Notes under the pieces: model-generated
What the model saw: the letters and a program-made list of their open reading frames with translations, nothing else
Databases searched by the model: none
Told to the model about the DNA's origin: nothing
Shown: positions 29,659-42,342 of the stretch, piece by piece
How positions within the stretch are numbered: the first letter of the stretch is position 1
Layout of the letters: every line of letters starts with the position of its first letter
From: Tieghemostelium lacteum
Taxonomy: Eukaryota > Evosea > Eumycetozoa > Dictyosteliales > Raperosteliaceae
Direction: 5' to 3'
Length of the DNA: 64,000 nucleotides
Assembly: GCA_001606155.1 (NCBI GenBank)
Contig: LODT01000021.1
Coordinates: 434,001-498,000, forward strand
Made by a program: the position numbers and the translations under genes

Positions 29659-32600
29659 ATGAATTCAGAAGATACTTTTAATAAATTATGGTTAGAATTT
29701 AAAAATGATATCAATGATCATTGTATTAAAGCAAATGAAATATTTAATTTTATTTTGGACAATAACTCACAGTTGAGTGATATAGATTCAATTGAAAAAT
29801 ATTTGATTGACCTCACACCAACACCTATCCAATTCAAAGGTATGTGTCATAGTATTCAATAATGGCTTATATTAGATTTTATATCTAATTTTATGGAATT
29901 AAAAGATAAGATATTGCAATTAGTAAATATTTCAACTGGGAATAATACAGTTCAAAAATGGTTATTAGATAATCTAAATTCAGATATAGAAAATACACGT
30001 AAAAACTTTGTATTTCTAACTAATATACCATTTAGAATACTAAGTATTTGTATACAATCTGCAAACAACTCAATAATTTTAAAAAGTCTAAATGTTTTAT
30101 TATATAAAGACATAATATTAAATGAACTAAGTGATGGACAGTTTTTTGAAATTAGAAGTTTAATTTTTATGGTATGTTTACAGTGATGCTGTAATAGTAA
30201 CTCTAGTGTTTTCATTATTATTTACTCATTATAATATATTTAGTCTGATTATTTTGACGATGATGTTATAAGTGAATATATTGATAATGGTTATCCGATT
30301 TTTCAAAAAGAATATCCATTAGTAATAGACTATTGTAAGAGATTCTTTAAAATGCATGGGGAATTACCTCAATGGTATATCAATACTCTCAGAAAAAAGG
30401 ATAAACCTACTGTATTTACATCTGATGATCATTTTTCAGTATGTCTACAGTTTATACATGCCACTGTAATTCACTGTAATTTGGAGGAAATTGATATATT
30501 TGTAAAACTATTTGGTGAGCGAATAGAAAGACCACTATATGAAGAAATGAAAAAGTCAATATCACAGTTAAGTAAAATTCCAGAGATGTTTTCTAAAATG
30601 TTGGCGACATTTACACCCAATTCAATGACAATACATAATCTTTTGGAATCTGGTGAAATCATTAACCTAATGAAAGAATTTAAACTTCGGTATCATAAAA
30701 GTTTCTTTAAGAACAATTCAAAATTAATGTCAAGGAAAACTTTTGATATTCTTTATGGAGAGTTGTATAGTAAATATGAATGCACTTGTATTAAATCTCT
30801 GATAAAGCATTGTACAAGATCAGAGGTACTTCGCAAGACTTGGTGTGACAAGTTCTTAAAGATTGATGCTTTAGCAATATTGTCTACAAAATTCACTGGC
30901 ATTATTAATTCAATTTCACTTATACTTCCAGATTGGGTCCGATTAGGTGCAACTCCAAACGAATTAAACGAACTTTACCAAAACCTTAAACAACCCTTCA
31001 TAAAAATTGGTCTACATCAACTAAAAGAGAGGTTTGATGTCCTTTTGGATATCTATAAGGTTATTGGTGGTAAAGAGTTTTTTGAATATTTGATACTTTG
31101 CAGTAAAGAACTACCGATAAAATTAGCCAAAGAATTTAAAAAGGAGTTTCTTCCATATCACAAGGGGTATAGTAAAAAGATTAAAACTGTTTTAACTAAA
31201 AAAGGTTTGACAATGGATATCATGCAAATGATCATTGCAATGGATAATGCCTCTGAATTCAGTGAGCTTTTAGAAGGGTTGGTTACTAGAAGAATAGTGG
31301 AGTGTGAAATACCAGAAATGAATATAGACTATCTCTTGGAAACCATGAAATTACATATTCTGATATTTCCTGAAAATACTGATAAAAGTAAATATATATC
31401 AGCTCAATTGACTGTTTTGTTCCTTCAATTGAATAAGATAAGAGATGATATAGATTTAAAAGAGGAAATGGAAAGAGTCTCAAAATCATTGGCAGAGGTC
31501 ATTTTAGTGGCTGATAATTTAGCACCATCTATATTCAGAGGTATATTATTATACCAATCTGATGATATTGAAAATCTATTAGATATGAGAGAGAATCCTG
31601 TTCTTGATGAAGAACCAACAGCACCTCTGGGCGAGATTTTAGAACTACCTGAATACCTGGACAGAAACGAATACTCTGATATACAATACACTATATTGAT
31701 AAAGACCAGTTTCTTAATTGGATATGGTATTGATGTATTTGATTCTCTAATTTCTGATAATTTCTATAAAATCTCTGATATTTTAACGGGAATGATAGAA
31801 AAGGGTACTTTATGCGATGGTAATGAAGAGTATATAAAGTTGTTTATAGATAGATATATTGTATATCTACCAAAGATCACCTTTAAAACTCTGCTATTCA
31901 AGTATCCAAAATTGGTTTTGGCAAGCAAAACTTTTCAAGAACATAGAGAAAAGTTAATAGACTTGGATATTAAACTGGAGATTAAATACATTCAGAAAGA
32001 GTCTCTATATTGCCTACTTTCTGAAACATCACAGCAATTGAAAGATCTATCTAAAAATCTTCTGACCATCACTGATGAACATGTACTTGGTAAAATTGTT
32101 GAATATCTATTTCAATTAGAAGATATTCCTTATAACCAGATTGCTATGCTTTCCAAAAGATTCTTTCGTGTAACTAGTAGAGCTTTGTCAAAACCTAATA
32201 TTCCAGTAGCATTTCATGACTTTAGTAACAGTATGAATAGTCAATTCAATGTCTTTAGATATGGAATTACAACAGTTGACTATAGTGAACTTCCAAAAGT
32301 TCCAAAACAGCTCTACGAGAAAATACATTCAATTAATGTAGACAATATAACTTCATTTAACATCTCATTACCATCTCTCAAGTATCTTAGATGTGAAGAC
32401 TATTTATATATGGATTTGACTATGAAGTTACTAGAGCATGTACACGACACTATCGAACTTATTCACTTTAGCTTTGATTCATCTGATTTACTTACATCCA
32501 TAGCACTAGGTACTTTACAGAGATTTCTACTCTCTATGAAAAAAGGTCAATGTGCTCTCAAGTCAGTTTCCATCTACTTTTTCCAGTATAACCCTGATAT

Positions 32601-33249
32601 TGAATCAATAGTACCAGAAATTAGAAAACATTTTCAAGATGATGCCAATCCAAATGGGTACTGGATTGAAAATCTTGTTTTTGGATTCTACGGATTTAGC
32701 TCTCTCGGAGAAATTGATGATGAGACATATCCTCTTACAATTCTATCAAAAATACTGGGTTTAGTTGATAAACTGTCCATGGATGATAACGGTTTCTATG
32801 ATTATAACAGTGTATTTAAAAACTGTCAGACACCAATGGTTAGATCATTAGCACTCATTAATTGTGATACAGATTACTCAGGTTACTCAGGATTGTCCAT
32901 GTTAAAGGCTCTCAGAAAATTGGAATTTAGTATATCTTCTGATTCTATAATTGACACTTTAGCTAAATTTATAACAACTCTTCAAACCCTTCCATTGCTG
33001 TACTCTTTGAGAATTAATTTACGTGTCTTTACACATCAATTTAATAATGATATTAGATTTGGTCATCAATTTATTTCATTCATACTCTCTGAAATTTTTA
33101 GACAATGCACTGCATTAGCACATTTAAAGAAATTGTCTATTTACAATTCTGAAAATCCATCTATTCCTCTCATTTCTCATTTTGGTTGTAATGTGAATAC
33201 TAGAAAATTCACAAATGTAAATGGATGCATTTTTAAAGTTATAAACTAG
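29659..33249 (+). CDS. 1160-residue orphan protein with internal F-box-like and LRR-like part (3 exons)
   Basis: Exons 29659-29839, 29876-30171, 30244-33249; the first intron would be only 36 nt (see findings). Residues 1-730 are helical and Leu/Ile/Lys-rich with no recognised domain. Around residue 790 an F-box-like segment occurs: VEYLFQLEDIPYNQIAML, then SKRFFRVTSRAL. After it come irregular leucine-rich segments (LPSLKYLRCEDYLYMDLTM, MVRSLALINCDTDYSGYSG) like those of dictyostelid LRR proteins. The order, a long helical region before an F-box-like motif and LRRs, is seen in several multi-gene families of social amoebae, mostly uncharacterised. Function unknown. Confidence 0.7.
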
Positions 33250-33417
33250 ATTGTACAATCTGTTTTCTTTTTAAATAATTATTTAGGATTTAATCAGAGT
33301 TTTAGTTTTATGTGAAACAAGATATTTTTTTTTTTACATTTTTATTTGAATTCAATTGACCATCAATTCTATTTAAACAAGTGGGTTGTAAATTTTAATT
33401 TTAAAATTTATTAAGAA

Positions 33418-34220
33418 ATGAAATCACTAACTCTACTTACAATTATAGTACTATTTATTAATATAACATGTATGATTGAGAGATGTATATAGAATACTTA
33501 AAATATTGATTTTAATTTAAAATAGATGGTATTAGTTTACCATATTTAACAGGAATAGATACTGAAGTGGATATTTATATCAATGAATATAACTATTATG
33601 GATCACTTCCAATTTGGTATAATGTAACTTCTTTGGATGGAATTAATCCAAATTGTCTAAATACTAGTATTGCAGAACGTTGTGAGTATACAATGGCAAT
33701 GACCAGACCACCTAGATTTGACATTCCATCAAAAGATTGGACATTAAATATTACAAAACAAATAATCACCCAAAATCAGACATTCTCAAATGGTCCCTAT
33801 GGTAGTGTTGATTTAACAGTTGGAATGACACAATTCCAAATCAATGTAAAAAATTATTTTTATGAAACATCAAATAGCAAGCTATCTATTATCATTTGCT
33901 CAACACTAAGACTAGATAATGCTAATGTATCCTCTGAGATTGGATCAGTTCAAGCTTATAGATGGAACGAACTTAGTCTTGGAGGAAATGTTACAGTTTT
34001 CAAATCAAGATATTTATATTACTACCTCGAAGATAATGTTGTAGTTCTAAATAGTTTTGAAGAGTTTACAGGTTTAAATGTATCAAACCAAACAAAATGT
34101 TTTGCATCATTGTTATATGGTCAAGATTCAACTAAATTTGCTGATTTTATACTGGTTGATCAAAACAATGGTAGTGGTAGTGATGGATCTGGTTCTGGTA
34201 GTTCATCAGATTCAACATCC

Positions 34221-34253
<33 letters not shown>

Positions 34254-34370
34254 GCAACTACAACAACTTCAATGGGTTCAACTACAACATCACCTGATAG
34301 TCCTTCAAACTCTTCAACTCTAAAACCAATTATATTCACATTCTCTTTAATTTTACTTTTATTAATTTAA
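33418..34370 (+). CDS. Secreted, Thr-rich GPI-anchored surface protein (2 exons)
   Basis: Exons 33418-33469 and 33526-34370 give 298 residues. The short first exon is a signal peptide (MKSLTLLTIIVLFINIT). The mature region has many N-glycosylation sequons (NVT, NTS, NIT, NQT, NVS) and four to five Cys residues. It ends in a Gly/Ser and Thr-run linker (about residues 228-275) and a hydrophobic tail (IIFTFSLILLLLI), the usual dictyostelid GPI-anchor layout. The putative role is in cell surface or adhesion; no domain recognised. It converges on the coiled-coil gene 56 bp downstream. Confidence 0.78.
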
Positions 34371-34426
34371 ATAAAATAATTATATACATAGCTGTTATAT
34401 ATTTATACATTTCAATGTTGTCTAGA

Positions 34427-35107
34427 TTAAACAACTGATATTTTAGGTTCTTCCAAAGTAACAGTATCTAGTGAAGCTTCTTTAGATTTTCTACAATTCT
34501 GATGGTGATGGTTATGAACTTTCATATCTTTTAATTCCTTAGAACTCATCCTGGAATCAATTCTATCTTGTTTGTTTCTAAGTTTGACATATTTTTTCTT
34601 TAACATTAATTCACGTACACTCTCTTGGACAGGTGAATCAACTGCATTGTTATTATTATTGTTATTGCTTCCTTTTTCAGAGCTTATCTTTTGTTCAACA
34701 GTCTCCATTTTCTGACCAACTCTATCATGTTTTCTCTGTAACTTTGTATCTCTTCTTTCCATCTTTTCTTTTAAATAGACACTCTTTTTCTCCATCTTTT
34801 CTTTTAATTTTTCTTGTCTAATCTTAGATTTACATTCTTTTTTAACCAACTTTATATTTACAGGTTCATTAAGATTTGGGTACTCTATAGTTTCACCAAC
34901 AGTATCTTGTTCAACTTTTGCATCTTCACTTTGTTTTTCAGTATCTATATGGTTTGATTTTTCAAGTTTAGATTTCAAATGATCAATCTTTCTTTGTAGT
35001 TTTAATACTTTAATATTGTGATTGGTTACTATATTTAATTGCTCATTTTCACAATTTGCAATTTTTAATTTTAGTCTTTCTAATTTAATATCTAAATCCA
35101 TGTTCAT
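34427..35107 (-). CDS. Lys/Glu-rich coiled-coil protein
   Basis: 226 residues, single exon. It is rich in Lys, Glu, Gln and Arg with heptad-like stretches (DIKLERLKLKIANCEN; KEKMEKKSVYLKEKMERRD; KLQRKHDRVGQKMETVEQ), an Asn run near residue 148 and a His-rich patch (HNHHHQN). No globular domain seen. The highly basic central part could bind nucleic acid. Function unknown. Confidence 0.65.
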   Translation of the reverse strand: MNMDLDIKLERLKLKIANCENEQLNIVTNHNIKVLKLQRKIDHLKSKLEKSNHIDTEKQSEDAKVEQDTVGETIEYPNLNEPVNIKLVKKECKSKIRQEKLKEKMEKKSVYLKEKMERRDTKLQRKHDRVGQKMETVEQKISSEKGSNNNNNNNAVDSPVQESVRELMLKKKYVKLRNKQDRIDSRMSSKELKDMKVHNHHHQNCRKSKEASLDTVTLEEPKISVV

Positions 35108-35378
35108 CTTATACTAATGTTTATTATTATTTCAAATTTTAAAAAGATCACCCTTTTATTTTTTTTACAAAACCCATTTTCATAAGTTTTCCAAAACATT
35201 GTTGAACTGAATTCTTGAGAATTTGGGAAAAAAAAACCAATTCCTAAGGATATTTAATATTAAATATAAAAATCTTATATATTTAATATTATAATTAGCT
35301 ATAAATTTTAAATTTAAAAATAATTAATTAATTTTAATCTTTTTAATTTTTGGTAATCATTGATTTCGTCTAGATTAA

Positions 35379-37743
35379 TCAATTTGTTTGATCTATTTCA
35401 TTTTCTTCTTCTATTTCATAATCATCATCATTATATTCTTTTTCTTTTTTTTTTTCATCTTCTTCTATCTGATCAACTTCCATTTCTTCAAATACTGAAA
35501 GTAAAGAAAATGAATTTTGTAGATAGTTATCCATATTACCTTTGTGTATAATTATTACCCCTAAATAGGTTTTGTTAATAAATTTATATTAAATTGAAAT
35601 ATTAACTACTTACCATTATGTTTTTGGTAGAACTTTTTTATGACATCCCGATTAACTGGTTTGTTTGTGAAAAAAATATACACAATTCTATATTTCTCTT
35701 TCAAGGATTCTATTCTAGTATTAAAACTGGAATATTGGCTTTTAATATAATCATAACTAATCTCTTCATCTTTTTGGCTTTGGATGTGTTTGAGTTGTTT
35801 TGCAAACATCCATGGTTTTTGGTTGGAGTCTGATGCTGTTGGCTTTCTGAAAACTTTTGTATCAACCGAGGGATTTCCAGCTGCACATATAAACGAGTTA
35901 TTAAATAATCTATCCTCTGATATTGTTTCAATCGCGTCTAATTCCAAGTTTTTCTTTAGGAATTGACGATCCTCTATTTGTACACTCTGTAATTCAGATA
36001 TTATAAATTCCTTTGAATATAGCGAACTATCACAATATCCATAATATTTTGAAATCTCAGTGGTATCCGAACCAGATATTAAATATGAATTATTCTTAAG
36101 TCTCTCGAATTCTGCTTCAAATTCCTCAAACTTTTTCCAACTCCAGTCCAGAGAAAGAGGTTCCATTAAATTGAGGGTAGTAAAATGATAAAGTTCATTT
36201 AAAATTTCAAGGATGAGTAGAGGATAGGTGATGTAGTAACCAGAAGAAGTTAATTCTTTTTTGAGAAATATTATGCCTCCTTTTTGCACATCTTCAATTT
36301 CTAGTTCATTATCAGGAAGTTTAGTTTGTAATTCTACTAATTTACCTGATATTGACATAGCGATTATGGTTTTGATGTTTGTTTTAGTCTGACAAATTTG
36401 CAACCAGGTCTCACCAATCTTATACATCATTGTAATTTCGCTCTTGGTACGGGTGATAATGTGGTCTAGAAATTGTAAATTTACTTCAGATTTTATGGAA
36501 TTGGCAAATACTTCAAGCAAACGTGGTATCCCACACATACTCATAACAGTTCTTTGGAATCTCTGGTTTTGCTGCTTGCAATAAAAATTAGGAATATTAC
36601 TGTTCAAAAATTCAAAACTCTCTTCCAAAGTGAAGGGAAGCAATTCAACATTTAAAGATGCGTAGTCTGTTACCCTCATACGAAGATTTTTTGAAGAAGT
36701 GCCTGTGAGAATTGGGAAAACAACAATGTTAAATTTACATGAATCTGAAATTTCAGTCGAGACCGTTGCACACATGAATGATGCTATGACATTTATAATT
36801 TTCTGAGAAAATGTAGGGTTGAGTTGAATTTCATCAAGATGGATGGCAAGAAAGATCTGACTTTGATTATTTGAGATCTTCCTATATTGCTTAGAAAACC
36901 ATTTCATAACATTGTTGAATGTGAGGTGATCCAATGAATTTTTATATTTCCGGTATAGAGCTAACCAAGGGACTTTAAGTAAACATGAAGCAACCCTCAA
37001 CCCAAATGACACTTCAATATCAAGACCAATATCAATATCTGAAAATCTAGATTGGTGTTAGAAGTTTGTTTTATTGGTATTATTAGATCTATTACATACC
37101 TAGAACCATTGGAAAAGTCAATGCATATTGAATAAGTTAACTGATTTTGAAAGTGAGATCTAAGTAGGTTACATGCATAAAATCCTGTCCAAGACTTCCC
37201 TAAACCACTGCCATTGATAATGTAAAGAAAACAATGAAATTGTTTCTTTATATTTCCAAATCCTCTGATATTATAATCAAAAAACGTAATTATAATTTTA
37301 TCTATCCCCTTTCTAATAATAAAGTGTGGGGTTGAGGGTATATGGTTGTGTTAAAATATCATTATCTTCAAGACCTATTTGAAATAAAGAATTAGCTCCT
37401 CAATCCTATTTTAAATCCACACAAAATATAAATGAACAAAAAGTGATGTAATTAGTGATAGGTGTTTAGCTTACATACCAGTGCTGGTGGGGTTGAACTT
37501 TAAATATATTTCAAAAGCTGAATCAGCAGAAACTTGAATTTTTTTTAACTCATTCTCTAAATTGTCTTTTTTTAGAACTAACCATCTCCCTTTTATATTC
37601 TTATCACTAATATGTTTAATATCAGAATGAGGTATTCCTATTACCTTACACCATTTTTGAACTGTTTCATTGTTCCAATGTTCTTTTGGTATATCATTAT
37701 CATTAAAACTTGTTGGTTGTGTATTAATATTATCTGTAATCAT
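35379..37743 (-). CDS. SAM-like domain plus Crinkler-type P-loop ATPase (4 exons)
   Basis: Exons 37479-37743, 37100-37262, 35614-37046, 35379-35494 give 658 residues. Residues 1-88 form a SAM-like domain (WNNETVQKWCKVIGIPHS). The second exon holds the Walker A motif GSGLGKSW. The third has the Walker B-like FLAIHLDEIQ, a sensor-like FPILTGTSS and GIPRLLEVFAN, the combination typical of the Crinkler (CRN/RHS-type) NTPase family. The last exon is an acidic tail (DEKKKEKEYNDDDYEIEEEN). Crinkler-related genes occur in oomycetes, chytrids and dictyostelids; the dictyostelid role is unknown. No nuclease domain is obvious at the C-terminus. The first intron is 216 nt and C/G-rich. Confidence 0.78.
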
Positions 37744-37892
37744 ATTTGGAAAAACTAAAAAAAAAATAAATACATATATATTTATGTATTTACTTAATAT
37801 TTAGAATGAATTAAATTAATAAATTTTAACCAGATATTCATAATTATAAAAAAAGAAAAAAAAAGAGGTGATATTTATTTTGAAGTCAAGAT

Positions 37893-40466
37893 CTAATTCT
37901 TATAAGAATTGTATGGACTATGAGGTTCTTGTTTAAATGAGAAATTTATATTTTCACTACTGTTATAAGGACTAGTATAAGGAGGTGTGAGAGAAGATTT
38001 ACTTGAAGCACTATCATTGGTGTGAACATCTTCATTGGAACTATGGAAATTGTGCAAAAGATTAGTAAGAAACATTGGATCATCTTGAGCTCTGGGATAG
38101 GTAAAACCCAATATATTTCTATTTTGTTGTTTGGATTTTGATGTTATGAAACCACCTGAATTCTTGTTAGTGTAGACCACTGGTGATCTCAATTTATCAC
38201 CTACTAACAAATGATCATTTGTATCTAAAAGTTTTTCTGTGTTTTCAAAATAGGTGGTATCAAATTCATTTTCTAGTACAGGTACAAAAGGTGGTTCGCT
38301 ACTGTGCAAGTTACCCCAATTTACACCTTGAAAGAATGGATGTGATTTTATATTCTCCACACCCTTCTCTCCAGATCCAAGTCTAGTTGATCCATCGCAA
38401 ATCAATCTACTAATAAGATCCCATAACATGTCACTGATACCTTCAGGTCTCTGCAAAATTGTCTTCCATTTCAAAACAGTTTCCATAACTTCTTCTGGAG
38501 AGTCGCCATCAAAAGGTGGGTAACCAAATATAAATTCATAAAACATACAACCAAGAGACCACCAATCCACTTCATCACCATATCCTGTAGTTGCTTGAAG
38601 AACTTCTGGAGCCATATAAAAAGGTGAACCAACTACCGAGTAAGCCAATTGAGCTTGATTATTCAAATCTTTAAAAGACCCAAAATCAGTAACTGAAGTA
38701 TTCAAAGAGAACTTCATTGGAGTATGTTCAATTGCTGCATTGGAATTTGGTGTATTCTTTAATGAAGTCTTGTTTACAGAGTATCTAGTCACAACATTCT
38801 TACTCAACCCAAAATCCGCCAATTTTATATGACCAGTCTTATCAATTAGGAAATTCTCTGGTTTTAAATCTCTATGACAGTATCCAAGTCTATGACAACT
38901 GTCGACAGCTTCAATCATCTCAGCCATATAGAAACGAGCGTTATCTTCACCTAAACTATTAAGAGCACTCAATAGTGAACGTAAGTCACCACCAGGTACA
39001 TATTCCATTGCCAAATAGAGATAGTTGTCATCTTGAAACGAATAGTTTAGTGAAACTATCCATCTATGATTTCTACCTTGTGCTAAAATATCTCTTTCAT
39101 TCTTTATATGTGATACCTTGTTTTTTGACCAAATGAGATCTTTTGACATTCGTTTAAGAGCTACAATCTCTTTAGTATCATTCTTTTTAGCTAGAAAAAC
39201 TTGACCAAATCCTCCTTCTCCAATTTTTTCAATCAATGTAAAATCCACTATACTAACTGGCGGATAATGTGAATGCATATTCGATGGTGAAGGTGATGGA
39301 CATACATAATTATTATTTATATGTAAAATATTAATATCATTATTTTTTAATTTTCCACTGGTCTTTAAAATATTATTATTATTGTTATTAATGTTATTTG
39401 AAATTGGTATAGGTGGTGATGTTGGTAAATTATTTGAAATATTTTTGAGTTGACTATTATTATTATTATTTTGTGGTGTTATATTTTGAAAATTATTTAC
39501 AGATTCAGGAGTTACATTGACTTCTGTTGGTGGAGTGTTTTGAGATTGAGGTGATTGTGGTGACTGAGGAGGTGGTATTTTACAACTTGAGGTATTTGGT
39601 GAATATTGGATATTTTTTGAATTTGATCTTGCTCTGCCTATTGGTGTTCTAGGTGAGGTATTAGGTGAACTCTGTTCAGTGTTACCAGCACTGTTACTAC
39701 TACCATTTGACAATATAGATGTAGTTGTGCTATCTGAATCTACATAACTTCCTTGAATTTTATCCAAAACCAGTGGTATCAAAGATCCTTTTGACTCTTT
39801 AGAAGACAAAAGGGAAAACATTTCATTATTACTATTATTTTTACTAGAATTAAAACTTGTACTCAGAATATCCTCACCGTCATGAGGAAATGGTATGGGA
39901 GAAAGCGGAGGTGATGACTTTGCCTTTTCATTTCTCGCCAACCGTTTCTGAGAAGGAGAGGATCTGATAGTAGGTGGTGAATCAACTGACCCATTGTTTT
40001 GTGAAACTAGTGGAGGACTACTATTTTGTATGTGACTATTCTGAAGTGCATTAGACAACAGTGACTGATATGATGTTGACTTGGTAAAGAATCCCAATAC
40101 CTTATTATTAGGTGACTTGGGTGATGCTATAAAAGATCCTGCTGATCCTTGATGAACTAATTTTGGACTATTATTTATACTACATGATGATGTTGATGAA
40201 CTTGTTGACGATTGTAACTCTGATGACTGCTGAATGCCACCTTCAGTCAATGGCGGCAATCTAATACCAGATTGAGAAGACGCCAGAAACTTTGGTGAAT
40301 TTTGATACAAATTCACAGCCTCTGAATGATTACTATCTATAAATAATCCACTTTCTTGTGAACTCTGTTGTAGCTGTTGTAGCTGTTGTTGCTGTTGTTC
40401 TTGTTGTTCTTTTATCATTGATAGAGGCATAGTTATTGAATCAGAAGACTCTTTTAAAGATATCAT
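37893..40466 (-). CDS. NDR-group AGC protein kinase
   Basis: Uninterrupted 857 residues. Residues 1-400 are low-complexity with Gln, Ser, Asn and Pro runs. The kinase domain is at about 405-718: GEGGFGQVF glycine loop, ALKRM lysine, HRDLKPEN catalytic loop, DFGLSK, and GSPFYMAPEVL with a ~60-residue insert between DFG and APE, the insert characteristic of NDR/LATS kinases. A hydrophobic motif of NDR type (RNILGFTYPRAQDD) follows at about 790. NDR kinases act in Hippo/MEN-type signalling at centrosome, cytokinesis and cell polarity. Dictyostelium has four (ndrA-D); I cannot say which this is. The expected N-terminal Mob-binding helix was not clearly seen, which would fit a divergent member. 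Confidence 0.85.
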   Translation of the reverse strand: MISLKESSDSITMPLSMIKEQQEQQQQQLQQLQQSSQESGLFIDSNHSEAVNLYQNSPKFLASSQSGIRLPPLTEGGIQQSSELQSSTSSSTSSCSINNSPKLVHQGSAGSFIASPKSPNNKVLGFFTKSTSYQSLLSNALQNSHIQNSSPPLVSQNNGSVDSPPTIRSSPSQKRLARNEKAKSSPPLSPIPFPHDGEDILSTSFNSSKNNSNNEMFSLLSSKESKGSLIPLVLDKIQGSYVDSDSTTTSILSNGSSNSAGNTEQSSPNTSPRTPIGRARSNSKNIQYSPNTSSCKIPPPQSPQSPQSQNTPPTEVNVTPESVNNFQNITPQNNNNNSQLKNISNNLPTSPPIPISNNINNNNNNILKTSGKLKNNDINILHINNNYVCPSPSPSNMHSHYPPVSIVDFTLIEKIGEGGFGQVFLAKKNDTKEIVALKRMSKDLIWSKNKVSHIKNERDILAQGRNHRWIVSLNYSFQDDNYLYLAMEYVPGGDLRSLLSALNSLGEDNARFYMAEMIEAVDSCHRLGYCHRDLKPENFLIDKTGHIKLADFGLSKNVVTRYSVNKTSLKNTPNSNAAIEHTPMKFSLNTSVTDFGSFKDLNNQAQLAYSVVGSPFYMAPEVLQATTGYGDEVDWWSLGCMFYEFIFGYPPFDGDSPEEVMETVLKWKTILQRPEGISDMLWDLISRLICDGSTRLGSGEKGVENIKSHPFFQGVNWGNLHSSEPPFVPVLENEFDTTYFENTEKLLDTNDHLLVGDKLRSPVVYTNKNSGGFITSKSKQQNRNILGFTYPRAQDDPMFLTNLLHNFHSSNEDVHTNDSASSKSSLTPPYTSPYNSSENINFSFKQEPHSPYNSYKN

Positions 40467-41142
40467 TCTTCTGGTTCAATAACAAACTATATAACTATAT
40501 AACTATAAATCTATTTAAGAAATTTCTATTGTCTTTCTTCTTTTTCTTTTTTTTTCTTTTGATTTTCTTTTTACTTTTTTTTTTATACTTTGATAGTAAT
40601 GTTACAAAATGTATATTTTAAAATATATTATGAATGTAAAGAATGAATGAAAGATGAATGATTTCTTTCAAAAAAAAGTTATAATGCCTAAATAAAATTC
40701 AAAAAAAATTTAAAAATAAAAAAATATTAAAAATTGAACAAATTTATGTTTTTAGGCGGTTTTTTCGATAACCTCTTTAAAACCTCTAGTAGAGATATAA
40801 CCTATCAATTCTAATCTTTATAAATCAAGTCTATTGTCATCTATGGAATCTGTCGTTTCATTTTTTTATTTTTCATTTTCCTTCATTTAATTTGTAAAAT
40901 TGAATACCAATTAATTCAGATTTTACAATTTTCATATACCAAAGGACCAATTGGATTTCTAAATTGATCAACCTAAACCACTAACCATAAATGAATAATT
41001 TATTGATAATGGTAGAAATAGATGGAAGTTCACCAAATGTAATAATTAAAAAAAAAAAAAATTTTGTAATTTTTTTCTTTTTGATCATCACAACTAATTT
41101 TTATTTTTTATTTTTTATTTTTATTAAATTACAAGATACAAG
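40467..41142. other. Divergent spacer between NDR kinase and proteasome alpha1
   Basis: About 680 bp, poly-A/T rich with a GGCGGT hexamer (40755-40760) 289 bp from the kinase start and 383 bp from the alpha1 start. No gene seen. Confidence 0.45.
40755..40760 (-). promoter_or_regulatory. GGCGGT/ACCGCC (E2F-like) motif upstream of NDR kinase
   Basis: In the kinase sense direction it reads AAAAAACCGCCTAAAAA, embedded in pure A/T. It is also 383 bp upstream of proteasome alpha1. See the matching sites at 5159, 13454 and 53237. Confidence 0.3.
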
Positions 41143-42098
41143 ATGAGTAGTAGCACAAGAGCAGGTTCAGCAGGATATGATATGAGTATTATATTTTCAC
41201 CACAAGGTAAACTCTACCAAGTGGAATATGCTTTCAAAGCAATTAAAAGTGGTGGATTGACATCTATAGGTGTTTGTGGTAAAGATACAGTTGTAGTTGC
41301 CACTCAAAAGAAGATTCCAGTACGTTAATACATTTATCATTCTAAATGCAATTTCAATTCTTATATTATCTCATATTTTGTATACTTATACTCATATCAT
41401 TAAAATTATATAGGATAAGCTAATTGATCCAAAATCTATAACTTCAATTTATAAAATAACTGATTATGTAGGTTGTGTACAAACTGGTATTGTTCGTAAG
41501 TATTTTGTAATAAATAATAGATTGTATGATAAAAAGGGATAAATTGAAAGTCTAATATACTTTGAATTATATAGCCGATTCAAAGAGTCAAGTTAGTAAA
41601 GCTATAGAGATTGCAGCTTCATTTCATAATAAATTTGGATACCATATTCCACCAAATGTTTTAGCAAAGAGAATTGCAGATCTTGCACAATTGAACACAC
41701 AACACGCTTCTGCAAGACCATTAGGTGTCTGTATGATACTTATTGGTATCGATGAAGAATTGGGACCACAATTATTTAAAATTGATCCAGCTGGTGTATT
41801 TTGTGGATACAAGGCCTGTAGTGCAGGTGAGAAGGAACAAGAGGCCACCAACTTTTTAGAAAAGAAATTTAAATCCATTTCCTCCAAAGACAGCAATAAC
41901 AATAATAACAACAATAGTAAATTATCTAGAGATGAAACTATTCAGTTGGCAATCTCAACTCTACAGAATGTCTTGGGTGCTGATTTGAAAGCTTCTGATA
42001 TTGAAATTGGTATTTGTTCAACTGATAACATTAAATTCACTTTGTTACCAGAAGACGAAATCGATACTCAATTAACAAAATTAGCTGAAAGAGATTAA
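41143..42098 (+). CDS. psmA6: 20S proteasome subunit alpha type-6 (alpha1; 3 exons)
   Basis: Exons 41143-41319, 41414-41495, 41575-42098 give 260 residues. It matches PSMA6 over its full length: the N-terminal gate [19 protein letters not shown] and [15 protein letters not shown], then the core TQKKIP. Exon 2 supplies [15 protein letters not shown] and exon 3 starts with [34 protein letters not shown] and the end LAERD are as in animals. An extra Asn run with Lys/Ser (about 200-212) is a dictyostelid insertion in the variable loop. Function: outer ring of the 20S core. Confidence 0.95.
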
Positions 42099-42342
42099 AT
42101 TTAATTTCACTTCTTTTTTAGTACTAATTAATTAATTAAAAAAAAGGTTATAATAATGTTTTAATATGCACATATAAAAAATAACTTGTATTTACTTTCC
42201 CCTCACACTCTCACCTCCTTCTCTCCACAAATTACAATAAAATCACAAATCATTCATATAAACTATTATAGAATATAAAATTATCTAAATCAGGAAAAAC
42301 AACAGCAAATTATATAATTTTATTTACAACAGTGTTGCTGTG

